From assembly GCA_050084515.1 (NCBI GenBank), contig CM114273.1, positions 16,182,001 through 16,246,000 of the forward strand: a stretch of 64,000 bases of DNA, read 5' to 3'. Source of the stretch: Blasia pusilla (taxonomy: Eukaryota > Marchantiophyta > Marchantiopsida > Blasiales). How positions within the stretch are numbered: the stretch's first letter is position 1; the number at the start of each line of letters is the position of its first letter. Below, piece by piece: positions 50,001 to 62,040 of the stretch. The translations under genes and the position numbers were made by a program. A model generated the notes under the pieces. It had not been told where the DNA came from. It saw only the letters and a program-made list of their open reading frames with translations, and did no database searches.

Positions 50001-52358
50001 ATCAAACTCATACTTGCCAGGAAAAAAATCCTCCATGGTTAGAAATGTTCCTTGATATTCGAGCGTTCACTCAAAGCAAAACACAGACCTCCAGGAGGAA
50101 CTCAGAAAAATACACTTGAAAGGAGGCAGTCCGAAGGGCCAAAGTTAATGCTGATAATATTATTTGGCCGAAGTATGAAAAGGTCATGACAATAATAGTG
50201 AACCACTGAACTTCATAATACTACACCCACTCTTCAAGAAACTTCACTCCTTGAGAATGCAGTATCACATCGTTAGCAGGAATAGATGATACGTACTCTA
50301 CGGCGTCCATAGAAGCATCCATGAGGCTCAACAGAATGAAAAAAGTCCAGTTTCAAAAGGTTGCCGTTCTTCTTATCATAGTAGAGACCCCTGATAGAAA
50401 ATTGTGGGTCATACTTGAACTCCAAACAAGTCTCTGGATACCTGTACTGTTTGTCAAATGCACCAAACAGAGCATGCAATTGAAAACGATGTGACCTCTC
50501 AAGCTCTACTCTTAGTGTTTTGGAGAGAGAAAAAATAAGGAGTTAAAACTATGCACACGACGTGACAAGCACGAGAGATATATGCGCCTGGATACATTCT
50601 ACCACACAAAGACACAGACCAGCTGCAACAGTGACTGTATTCAAGATATCTTCATGAGTATACATTCCAGGACATACAGATACACCTCAGACAGCTCTCA
50701 TTGTGAGATTGGGATATTCTACGTCCCATGAGTTTTGGCAAGTCAATCAGCATTGACAAACCCTGAAACATGTTTCCCCCAGTGAGTTTGTCGTGCTTTT
50801 CAGAACTCATAGCCGATTTCAGTACCCAAGACTTCTCCACATTTTTTATCCAGGCATACGATGCTCAATAGTACATTGGAATTTAACACTTGGTCAATGG
50901 CCGCTCTTTTAATTTATAAATGAGACGTAAGATCTAGAATTAACATATAGTTCCCACCTAAGAAGCTGGGAAACGAAAGTATGTCTTTTGTGCGTCACAA
51001 CAAAAAACAGAGACTTACCTCTTTAACGAGGTGCTTCTTCGCAAGGTCGTAAATGAGAGTTTGCAACGCACTTGTGTAGTGCGCTAATGTATAGTCATAG
51101 TCGAACCCATAGACCTTAATTTGATCCAGGCGAAGATTATAGTTTGCGTACACACCTGTGACAATTTCAGTACGCATCGGCATATGTATTCAAGTAGAAC
51201 ACTGTCAGTAAGGAGTAGTAATCGTACTTGATTACATTCATAATCAAATTTTGCACTTGGAACCATTCGGAGTACCACTCATGAAGACCTAGGAGAGGGA
51301 CAGAAGCATGAACAAGTTTCCTTAGCCGGACACAAACTAGAGAGAATATGGACAAGCATTGATCGCTTTGGGTATTGAAAGGAAGACACAAGTCAGGCTA
51401 CACGCACCATTAGGATTCATTTTGGGAATGGCATGTATTTCCTCGGGTATTTTCAGAAAAACTTTCTGCGCAGCTTCAAACTCTGCCTTCAACTGTTTGG
51501 CTCTCTTGGTCATTGATAATTCGTCTTCCCCAACTACTACATTGGAATTCAAAGGACTCTTATTCGAATCGTTTTCATTCGTTGAATAAGTTGACGAGTA
51601 GTAGCGTGTTTGGAGTCTACTGAGAGACTCGCAGTACCAAGCTTCCTCCACCTTAGAATTCCCCCGAAACACATCATGTCCTGTTCTCAAGCCTGACTTG
51701 TTGATGCAGCATGGCCACATGTCAAGATTACCTCCGCCATTAAAGCAAGTTGCAGAAAACCCCGACAAGCTTGAAAGTCTGAAGGATATAAGCAGTGACG
51801 TGGAGTACGGGAACAGGTTGGCTGGCACATTATGCCCGTACTGAGGCGTCAGGACACGCAAGCTGCCTCCATGATGGAAAGCTCGCGATCTGACTTGAGC
51901 AGAAACGTTGCACGTTTGAGAAGCAGTATATAAGCGATCCTCCACCCTTTGAGCCTGCAATTGATGAAGTCAATATCTCAGTTTCTGGTGAACTATCTCA
52001 TCCATTCTTCCGGATAGATTACCATCCGTTCTAGGTCTATGACTTCAAAGTAGGATCCACTGCCTAAACATTTTGAACTTGACTTCTCTGTGGTTTAGAC
52101 ACATCCTGCTAAGGTCACCACCATCCACTCAGCACACTTTACCGATTTTCACAAACAGAGACACTCTATACGCATCCTCAAAAAAAGCCTCAGTACTAAT
52201 GGCGATATCCTTTCACTACACATTCCTGGTCTTTGACAGAGAGAAATGATCCTAGCCCTGCAGAGATGGCGTCCCTTGCACGTGTTACACCCCTGTTTAC
52301 GACATGATACAAGATAACTGCGAGCGGTTTGCAAGCCGGAAGCTAGAAGCTGCTTCAC
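47094..52358 (-). CDS. HAD-IG family 5'-nucleotidase (NT5C2-like)
   Basis: It resembles plant HAD-superfamily subfamily IG 5'-nucleotidases, relatives of animal purine 5'-nucleotidase that dephosphorylate IMP/GMP. Supported exons are 51954-51408, 51155-51019, 50446-50297, 49969-49868, 49617-49453, 49096-48986, 48862-48765, 48638-48515, 48399-48310, 47928-47884, 47670-47347 and 47129-47094 (stop). They sum to 1929 nt with every phase consistent, giving at least 642 residues. HAD motif I is GFDYDYTLAHY (second exon), motif II FILTNS (49096-48986), motif IV CGDHLYTDLRGP (48399-48310). The C-terminus reads FGSCFLTDTGKESAFAY and LPHHIKV. The exon beginning at 51954 opens with an acceptor, not an ATG. 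The start is probably in 52358-52150 (MKQLLASGLQTARSYL, presequence-like), but that join is unproven. The long Ser/Arg-rich N-terminal region suggests organelle targeting. Substrate is inferred from the family. Confidence 0.92.
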
Positions 52359-53445
52359 TACAAGTCATGTACAAAAATCGGCAGTTATGAGCTGAGATCT
52401 TGTAGATCGTTTAGATCAAAAGAAGAAAAACGCAGATGTATTTGGAGATACGGAAAAATAGGTTGCGATGATCCTGATTCGGCAATAAGCCCAAAATCGA
52501 ATACGGGCTTTACGCGATCATAAGAATCGTTGAGTTCACAGCACAAGCTACAATGTCACCTTTCGGAATAAGTTTGGTTCACTAATCTCCACTCGCTAAG
52601 GACTAGAGATTTCACTCTTCAGGCCAATTACTTCATGACGCTCGCATTCAATTGTGCAGAGGCGAAATTAACCTGGCTGTTCCAGCTTTGCAACGTTCCA
52701 GGAACACGCCGTTCAACGGTGGTCCTTATTGCGCAATCCACATTCAAGCTCCATATTCGTCTCGCCGCACTACACATTTTCGTCATTTCTTTCCCCTCTC
52801 GTAGCCTCCCGAGTGGCCTGCGCCCTGCATACAATTTCGTAATCTGCCCCACCGAGCGTTCTCATCAACCTCCTCTTCTTGTGCGCGCGCCGGTAGTCAT
52901 CCCATCATCCCCTTGTACATCGTTTTGTCTCCCCTCCTCACATCCAAATTTAAATCGCTCAACGAACCAAGATGCGGGCAGCCCGGACCACATGTTGGCG
53001 GGTATCGAACACCAATTTCAACAAAGATCGTACGTATACTCGATGTCATTAAGCGATGAACGCTGCAATCATCTCTTCCCATGCAACAAAGAAAGCTCAT
53101 ATGTCCGGCTTCACCTCGCCCAATCAAGTGAACCATGCGGATTCAAATTGATTCATTCACCCGCAACTGACTGGATCCATGAACGTGCATACTGCCACGC
53201 TGAAGGGAACGAGTAGTGATTCCACGAACTTACCTTGAAAAACCCTAATTAGTCAACAAAGGAAATAAATGTGGGCAGATTTGATAAATATATTAGAAAA
53301 GAAACTAGTAAGGTGCCCGTGGGAAAAAAATTGTATTTGCACAAGTATTAAAAAAAAATTTTTTTACTTGTCCATAAAAAAAAAAAATTTCTTGCTGTCT
53401 AGTTGTTACTTCTCATAGTAGGGAGGCATGTACGAATCATAGTAG
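52359..53445. promoter_or_regulatory. upstream region of the nucleotidase gene
   Basis: 52400-53220 has gene-like composition and is the likely promoter/5' leader of the nucleotidase. A 193-residue open frame on the + strand (52635-53216) shows no domain, so I regard it as chance. After about 53260 the sequence becomes AT-rich with poly(A) and poly(T) runs. Confidence 0.4.
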
Positions 53446-54048
53446 AGAGGTGTTTGAAAAGTTAATGTATAGCTCTAGAAGAGATTAAAGATGTTGCACA
53501 TAAATTCAAATTTATTTCCTGTTGCTCATAGCATGTGAAACATCTTCTTGCTGCCCAGTTGTCACGTGTCAAATAGAGAGGTGTTTGAAAATTAAGAAGA
53601 CATTCTCCCATGATAATATAGATAAAGAGCCCGTATGACGCACGAGAGATAAAAAAGTGTTTGAAGAGCTAGTGTATAGCCCATGAAGGGAAGAGATTAA
53701 TAATGCTCCACATAAATTCAAATTTCCTTCTTGCTGCCTGTAATATGTGAAACATTTTCTTGTTGCCCAAATACCACGTGTCAAGTAGAGAGGTGTTTGC
53801 AAATCAAGAAGCATTCTCTCATAATAGTATAGATTCATTTACGAAATCTGTTTTAGATCCTCTAGTTTGCAGCCAAGGCGTGAAGGACTGCTCTTGTTGC
53901 ATATAAATTTTTTTCTTGTTACCCGTAGAGGGGGAAACATTTTCTTGTTGCCCCAGAATAGAAAACACTTTTTCTGCCTAGTTGCCATATGTCAAGCAAA
54001 GAGATGTTTGCTAATAAGAAGGCACTCTCCAATAAAAATAATATAGAT
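53446..54048 (+). repeat. degenerate ~180-210-bp tandem repeat (3 units)
   Basis: Units at about 53450-53632, 53659-53833 and 53880-54048 share, in order, CACATAAATTCAAATTT, TTCTTGCTGCC, GTGAAACAT, CACGTGTCAA and GTAGAGAGGTGTTTG, and each ends in ATAATATAGAT or ATAGTATAGAT. The third unit is the most diverged. A partial fourth (AGAGAAGAGTTTGC..CTCTCCAATAATAAGATAGAT) occurs at about 54339-54391. It is non-coding. Confidence 0.8.
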
Positions 54049-54748
54049 TATGGGTTGCTCCATTTTTTTTAAACTTGTTGCTTGTATCTTCATTACCTAT
54101 GACACCAATCTCTATGTAGTGATTTGAGTTAGGTACCCTCATTTCATCCATACTAGTGTAGGCCCATGCCCAAACATTTGATTTCATTCATGTTAGTATA
54201 TTTAGTGTAGGATGCATAGGTTTAAATTATCTTCACAAATAATAATTAAAATATTAATATCATTTTAAAGTAATTGCAAAAAAAACCTATTAGTTTAGAA
54301 GGCGATCTATTTTATTGACTAAGAGTGTCAAATTTTTAGAAGAGAAGAGTTTGCAAAATGAAAGGGCGCTCTCCAATAATAAGATAGATATAGAATTGAA
54401 TATGGATAATACTCTTGCAAGTTTTCATACATTTTTGTTTGCATTTGGTATAAGCTTCTTTGTATTTCCCACCATCACAATAACATTCTTTTCCATCTCC
54501 CAATCATAGAAGGAGCTGGTAATCCTAGTCCGGACTACTCCCCCTATGCAAAATACAGACCACTTTGTAGGCCCTTATTCTTATGGCGTGATTTCTTTAC
54601 GTACATTCTCTCTAGCATTCCTCGACTTAATTTAGGAGAAAAAAGCTTGTGCTAGTAATTTTGGAAGACTTGGGAAGGATCAATCCATATTTAGTGTTTT
54701 TATATTCTAGTGTAGATGCATAGTGTTATTTAGAAATTTCTCTTATAG
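54049..54748. other. AT-rich spacer
   Basis: No gene is visible. Apart from the partial repeat unit near 54339-54391, nothing is recognisable. Confidence 0.45.
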
Positions 54749-55732
54749 GAAGAGTGGCAACCCTAATAATTGAACGAGCGCCAAGCGGAACCTGAGAACT
54801 CTAGTAGGCTCACATTAGGATGGTTGTGTACTGGAGAGGTTTCTCAAAGGAGACACAAGAGATGAGATGTGAACAAGGTTGAGCATTTCATACGTTTATG
54901 GTTCCAACTAAGGAAATCCGAACAAAACGTGAAGCAAGAATTGAGAGGAGTCGAGCCTAGTTGAGAACCAGACTTGGAACGGGACTAGCGTTTGGGATTT
55001 TGAATGTATTTTGGACCATAAGTTTTAGATCCAAGATGCATTTGGAACAAGTAAGGTGATGTTGGAAAGCTTATGCAAAGTAGGTTCCAACGCATGAAAG
55101 ATCTTAGCAAACGCACAAGCAAAGATCAAGAAAATTCCAAAAAATGAGTATGTGGGGAGTCGGGATTGAGGGCCAAAAAGAGGGGCATAAGAGTCTTTTC
55201 CCAAAGATAGGGGGAGGTCAGAGAACCCTAGAAGTAATAGTAAAGGGGAGGGTCTCTAAGGGTGCTAGGGACCTGAACTCCACTTTGTGGCGCCACGGGG
55301 CAAAGCAAGGGCACGGAATAGATCGGGAGGTTGGCGTTGGGATGCAAAACCCAAACCATGTCCAATAGAGTGGATTTCGGAGGCCACTCTTGGATTCCAA
55401 CCCAAAAGTCATTTAAGTGGGTCTCGGTTAAGGGTTCATATGAGGTCCATTGGATAATTGGGTCCGCCAGACGTGCGAACGCCGTTTTAGGTGCTTGGAC
55501 TATCCAGAAAGTGTGTCCCAAGTCTAGGAAGACTTTCCCGTGTTAGGAAGTGAGGAACTAAGAAGGTTGAGCTTGAAGAATGGCCAGAGGCAAGGACTCA
55601 GAGAGATGGAAGGCTGACTGACCCAAACCAAACTAACAAGAGTGTGTCTAAGTGCATATCAATAGTGAGAGTATGTCTTATTGAACGTACGCTTTTGCGA
55701 CACTAGAGATTGACGCTCAAGAGGAATAGGCC
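54749..55732 (-). repeat. dispersed ~1-kb repeat, copy B (inverted)
   Basis: The reverse complement aligns end to end with 26091-27086, with many substitutions and small indels. Open frames inside it (such as 55228-55521) are not conserved in copy A and are taken as chance. Confidence 0.75.
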
Positions 55733-56603
55733 CACCATAGGAAGGGCCCCTTGAGGGAAAAAATTTTATTCGTCATCTCTACAAAAAAAAGTTGCCACTT
55801 TTCCACATTATTATATCTTCTTTCTTTTCAACTTTCCAACGTTCAAACGCTCTTGTCGCACCTTTTCATTGTTGTGATATTGCTTGGGATATTCAAATAT
55901 TTACTACCTTGCTCTCATTCACTCTTGAGTTGAACACCCTCGATCTTCACCAATACCTCCCTCTTACTCTCTAAACACATTCAAGTGGTCTAGTAATGAA
56001 GGTGAAAATTTTTGAACTAATGGAAGTATCATATTCTGATAGAGTTCTTATCATGAGGTTGAAAAGCACTATGTCTATACTACCCATAAGACCAATGGCA
56101 TAAGACATCAACACAATGAATCCTTCTAGATGGAGTGATTCTTAACTTTTCAATTATTACATAGGATCCCCTTTTCAATCCATGTTATGTTCGTTCCTTA
56201 CTTTTGAGTTACCTTCATTTTCTTTCTTCTTATTGTCATGATCTTACGTTCTTCACCTTTAAGCTCGGCTCTTTCCTCTACGATTGCTATAAGCATGAAC
56301 TTAATCTTCATATAAGCCACAATAAAAGGGACCCATTGTATTGAGGAATCTCTCACCTTACCTGCGAGTTGAAGTTATTAATTGCCACATGGACACAATA
56401 TCATCTTTCCTAGCCTTCGATGATTATTGGTTGTCCTCTTATAACTTAGGCTCTTGTACTCTATTATTATGCATCTCTCCACACAATCCTTTTCATTTCC
56501 CAATTCGAAAGAGAAGGTTGATCTCCATATCCCTTGGACAACAATCTCACACTTAAGCCCAAAATCTTCTCTTCTTCTTCCCAAAAATAATCTAAGAATC
56601 TTG

Positions 56604-56642
<39 letters not shown>

Positions 56643-59338
56643 CATCCAAATTCATTATGATTTGTAATTGACATTGATTTAATATCTAGGCACGGAAGCA
56701 AGCCTTGATATGTATTTCAAACTAGATGTCTAATAATATGATTGAGTTTGAACCTCGCGTTGTTAAAGTGACAATAAATAGTGTTGTTCTCATAAGCACA
56801 ATGTCGCACAATTCCACTCCCATGATCCTATTTTCTTGATATTGTGGATTAAGTACAAGAGCATAGATCTATACTCCTTGATGTGGATAATCATATGGAA
56901 AAGTATGAGGAGTATAGTATTGTGATGACGATATTTTTTCACATTTTCCAAACATAATTTTCATTTTGAATTGTGAAGTTTCTAAGGAGTATTTATGCCT
57001 CAATGCTGAACTTTGTTGTGCGCATATACATCGCTACACAACCTACATCGCTGGTCACATTCAAACCGCACAATATTAATCTTCCCAACATACGGGTTGA
57101 TCCATCTATAAAAGAAATGAGCTCATACATATACATCGAGACCCCAAAACGGCTCACCTGGCCTAAAACTCCACTCATGAATCTACATTGACATAAAGAG
57201 CCACATCCACCCTATACTATGAGGGAATCCGGACGCTAGCACCCTAGTTCCTACACATACAGGCAAAAGATCTAGAGGTGCTCTTGAGGCTCAACATGAG
57301 AAAGATTGCTTGAGAAAGCCATCTCTTTGATCCCTCTCTTACATCCTTAAAGCTAAAAGGCTCTTCCCCCAAAAATAGTCATCCCAACGATAACCTACTT
57401 GCACATGTTACCGGATAACCATTGAATCGTCAATGGTTCATCCGATTGACTAAGACCAAAATAGGGAAATGGCCATAAGTAATACTCCTGACGCAATAGA
57501 CCGGTCTTCAATCTCATCCGATGTCTTAGGATTAAGTTCTACCCAAAAAACCTGTTGAACCTCTATGTCGTCGATGCAATAGAACTCTACCTTCAACTAA
57601 ATAAGATGTGACAACTTAATCTTTACTAAAATTTTTGAATCTATCATGAAATTTGTTATGGAGCGTGAGGGTATGTAGTAGGCCTCACTAGGGAGACTAT
57701 GTATGGAGCGGTCAAGAGTGATATGTTGGCCTTGTTTTGGTGACCTATGTGTATGGATCACCTTTTGGGAGCTTTCTTGGACCTTTTTGGAATCTTGTGA
57801 TTAAGTATGAACATGTTGAGGTTTATTGTATGCATAGATCACTTTGGGAACATAGAGAGGGGTATAACCCAAGGATAGGCTTGGAGAGGCTGATCTTTCC
57901 ATAGTTGAACTTTCAAAAATAGATTAAGGATGAGTGTAATTGACATGTACTAGACTTGGATTCCCTTATGTTGAAGGTGGGCTTCATTGGATTGTTATTC
58001 AATTTAATTGGAGAGTGGTGTCTTTCCCATCTAATTTTTGTTGTATAGCCCTCTATCTGATGGTGTCTCGGATGATGTACATGTGGATGTGATGTGTGTG
58101 TATTATGTTAGTGTATGTTGGTGTATACTTGACAATGACGTATATGCGCATGATAAATCCTTTTCTTCTTACTTTGTCTTTGCCTTAGAAATTTTGTCAC
58201 TAGCTTCATATGCTTTTCACTTCCCCTCAAACTACTTCAAATCTCCCAAGGCAATTATAAATCTACAATATGCCCAACCAATAGCTAGTTCCACTCTGTT
58301 AGTATTCATCGTTCTCTTTTAAACATGCACGTATAGATTTTCTTGATTAATGATAGGTAGGTACTATAAGAAGATCTCAACTTTTGGGCACTCATACTAC
58401 CTACCTAGGTGGCGATACCATCTCTCCAGGCTTGATGAGTCCAGGCTAGCTTACTCATACTCGTTCACCCATATTTTAGTGTTATCATGTTTTAATCGAT
58501 TGTGACATTCTTGCATGAGTAGTTTACTAGGAAAATCCTACTTAACCTATTATTTAAGGATCTTACCAAGCAGCACATGCAATTTTCATTGTAAAAAATA
58601 TAGAAATCAAAATAGTGAGCTACTTTACTTTCTAACCTTAGTTTCCACCTAACAATCGGACTAAGGAATATTATTACTTATCTATCTTAGTATGATCTTC
58701 CATCAATCGGTGAGGTTGGATATTGTGATACCATAATTGATCACGTAGCTTATTTTCATCGCTTTCTTAAATCTATATGTATGTCAAGATTCACAACTTA
58801 ATTGCCATCCTTCAACAAACTTTATCTACAACACTTCTAGTTTCTTGGACCAAACTAAGGTGAGCCTAACATCAATATCGTATCTATTAGGTACATTCTA
58901 CAAGTTTTGAGTTCATCTCCAAGTTCCTATAGCTATATAGTTATGTTGTTGAGATTATGTTCTTTTTACCTCTCTAATGTTCATTTACCTTTGGAATTCC
59001 AATGTTATTATCTACTTTACATTAGCTAACCCTCCATTCTCTTGAAATTGCTATACAATATTACAACTCGGAGTGAATGACATGAGGAATGAGATACTAG
59101 ACATACATACGGCTCTTCAATTTGTTATAGTTGGTCTACAATCACAAAATTTGTCCTTAACACTATCCCTCCCTTCAACATGTTTTGGATGGTCTGAAAT
59201 TACAAAATTTAAGAGGAGATTATTTCATAAATTTTCATCATCTAATCTATTAAGAAGATTCCATAAATTCTCGACTCCTAGTATATTAGAGGTATATCTC
59301 GTTTTCCAATTTTGAAAATAATCTAGACTTCCATTTCC
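55733..59338. other. AT-rich spacer with short CT tract
   Basis: No gene is supported. A (CT) tract lies at 56607-56639. The rest has scattered short open frames without motifs. Probably degraded repeat sequence. Confidence 0.45.
56607..56639. repeat. (CT)16 microsatellite
   Basis: A pure 33-base CT tract, the shortest of the three TC/CT tracts noted in the window. Confidence 0.9.
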
Positions 59339-59815
59339 AAAGCAAGGCAAGAGAGCATCCAAGATATTGGAGTTGATTCACAATGATGTGTGGACAACAT
59401 CACAACATAGCCTTAGTGATTTCCAATACTTCGTTTCATTTATTAATGACTTCTCTAGTTATATATGGGTATACTTTTTGAAATCCAAGTTAGAAATATT
59501 GTTTATGTTCCAAATATTCAAAATTCTAGTAGAGAAGTAGACTTTGCAACACATTCTTAAATTGCGTTGTGATGGAGGAGGAAAGCATCTCTCAACAGAG
59601 TTTGATAACTACTTACGTGAAAATTACATCCAAGGAAAAGTCACTTACCGTTACACTCCATAATAAAATGGATTATGTGAGTGGAAGAATCAACATATTG
59701 CTAAGACGACATGTGCTTTGATAAATAAGAATAACATGTCTAAGGTGTATTGGACAAAGGTTGTAGCGTATGAAGTCTTCTAAAATAAACGAACTCCAAT
59801 TGCATGAGTTCACGA
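59339..59815 (+). pseudogene. copia integrase fragment
   Basis: The reading LELIHNDVWTTSQ, then YFVSFINDFSSYIWVYFLKSK, matches the copia integrase core (the usual LIHSDVWGP and FIDDFSRYTWVY pattern). It is followed by LRCDGGGKHLSTEFDNY and a stop-containing form of the GLCEWKNQHIAKT segment. Asn replaces the Asp expected in FIDDFS, and several stops interrupt the domain, so it is inactive. Confidence 0.8.
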
Positions 59816-61269
59816 TAAGATCCATTAAAATTTAAAAGTGAGATTAAAAGACTTCATATGAAGTAAACCTGATTTTTAATTCCTAAAAGTGTTTGGTTTG
59901 TTAGATTCTCAATATCAAAATTCTCTAAGCACTATTACTTGATCGGCATCCTTCTATGAGGAGAAGCCTAGATTGATGGGTCCAACTTAGACGTTGAAGG
60001 AATCATAATAATATAACGTAGGTGGTTTGTGGAGCAGTGTTACTAGGATTATCTAAACCTATATTGTATCAAGGTGCGAGGCATCTCGATGTGTCACGAG
60101 ATCCGAGGATAGCAAAAATTTTCTATAAATAGAAAATAAGAAAATAGGTAAAAATATCCTAGTTTCTTGAATAGTCAAATAGTCGGGAGCATTCTCGTAC
60201 AGTGCATTCTCGTATGTAGAGTTATCTCCACGTCGAGGTTCCATTGAAGCTCTTATATGAGTGCACGGACAGACTAGACCACTTGTAGAAAACTGCCAAA
60301 GAAGCATAATTGATGGGATATGACTCTCACACTCACACACCACCATGGGGAACAAAAATTTTGCAATGAGAGATTGAGTGGAGGTTGGTCCCATTCTCAA
60401 TTATATAAGGTAAGTACAAGCAAACCTAACCCTAATCCTAACCATATTCTTGAGTTAGACTAACTATGATTAACTTACCTTAGTTAAGATAATCGTGTTT
60501 AATTAACTAACTAACCAAGATAAAGCTTTCCTACTTGGAGTGAGTATCAAATATAGCAGTTCGGATATTCAATGAACTTGACTATAACTCAGTCTTCGAT
60601 AAATTTGTATCTCCAAGATTTATAACATATTTAAGTCATTTGGTTATATTTTATTTTCTCACGCGATTTTTGTTATGCTTATGTTCCTTCTGATAGATGT
60701 TCAAAATAAGATCCTAAATTTAAGAAATCTTTCTTCACCGATTATGTTGATGAAACTAAGAGATATAAGTGCTACGCACGTTCCATCCTTTATGCAACTT
60801 ATTATTAGTCGCGTTAAGTCTTTGATGAGTTGAAGTCATGGAATGCTACATTTGAACCTATTTCATTTGTAAGCTTGTCTATTGAGGATAGGAATATGAA
60901 AATAGACCAACAACAATTACCTATAAAGTCCCCACGTATTTATGAAGGGTTAGGAGAGGTCTTATTAGACTCTTTAGTTAATTTTTTTCACCGAGGATAG
61001 GGTAGGGTACATATTTAATGTGCAAACACTAGTCAAAGCCCAAGTCAGATGTTATAGGCATCCACCTCTAAACAAAAAAATTGTAGATCAAGTAGAGTCA
61101 CACATCATGTTCATATATTCATAAATGAAAGATTTCTTACAACACATCATGTATATATGATGATTGCCCTTTTAGAATAGGAACTAAGTTGTTTTGAAGA
61201 AGATGCATGCAAGATCAAATGGATTGAAGTTACGGAATAAGAATTTGTTATATTAAGATATCAACAAAC

Positions 61270-62040
61270 TTGGAAGCTGGTTGGCATACCATCCAGCAAG
61301 GAAACTATTGGTTGTAGATGGGTTCACAAGTTCAAGTGCAATCAAAATGATATAATGAATAGATACAAAACCACGTTAGTAGCTAAGGGCTATGCATAAT
61401 AATATGGTAGCAACTAGGATGAGATATTTGATCTTGTTGCAAAGATGATAACTATAGGAATAGTGGTTGTAGTTATATTGAGTAAAAAATGGAGACTACA
61501 TCCTATGAATGTCAAGAATTCCTTCTTTAATTGAGATTTACATGAGGAGATATACATGACTCAACCAACTAGATAAGATTATCCAAATTTTTCATTCCAC
61601 GTATGCAAATTAAATAAATCTCTATATGGATTGAAGCAAACTCCAAGGATTTAGTATGACAAGATTACAAATGTTCTACAAGAGCTTGGCTTTAGTGTCT
61701 ATGATTATGATTCCTTGTTATATATACATGTATTGAGAGGACAAGGCCATACAATTATCATTGTATTGTGTATTCATCACTTCTTGATAATTGGGAGTAC
61801 TAAGGATATAAAAAATTTGAAGTTAAAGTTACAAGAAAAAATTGATATAAAGGACTTAAGAGAACTCAAGTATTTTTTTGGTATTGAGTTTATTAGGATT
61901 GGAGACAACATATGGTTTTTACCACGACAATATATTCTTCACATACTTTCAAAATATGGTAAGACGGCTTGTAAGCCAATTTCTATACCATTAGACCAAA
62001 ATGTGAAGCTAAGAATGGATAAAAGAAAGTTGATTGCATA
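61270..62040 (+). pseudogene. copia reverse transcriptase fragment
   Basis: The blocks WVHKFKCNQN, VAKGYA, LNKSLYGLKQTP and KDLRELKYFFGIEF follow the copia RT order. The catalytic YVDD box appears to be replaced by IHHF in VLCIHHFLIIGS. Stops interrupt the first half. From 61715 a 108-residue frame is open but lacks the catalytic pair. Homology ends near 62040. Confidence 0.82.

Larger units (their letters stand above)
59339..62040 (+). mobile_element. Ty1/copia retrotransposon remnant
   Basis: Integrase-like and reverse-transcriptase-like blocks occur in Ty1/copia order (INT before RT) on the + strand, separated by a degraded region. Stops and frameshifts are frequent. No LTR pair was found in the window. 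Confidence 0.8.

Noticed and set aside
52635-53216. 193-residue + strand open frame upstream of the nucleotidase
   Set aside because: Mixed composition without motifs or splice context; more likely promoter/leader of the divergent gene.
55144-55546. Open frames inside dispersed repeat copy B
   Set aside because: Not conserved in copy A at 26091-27086.
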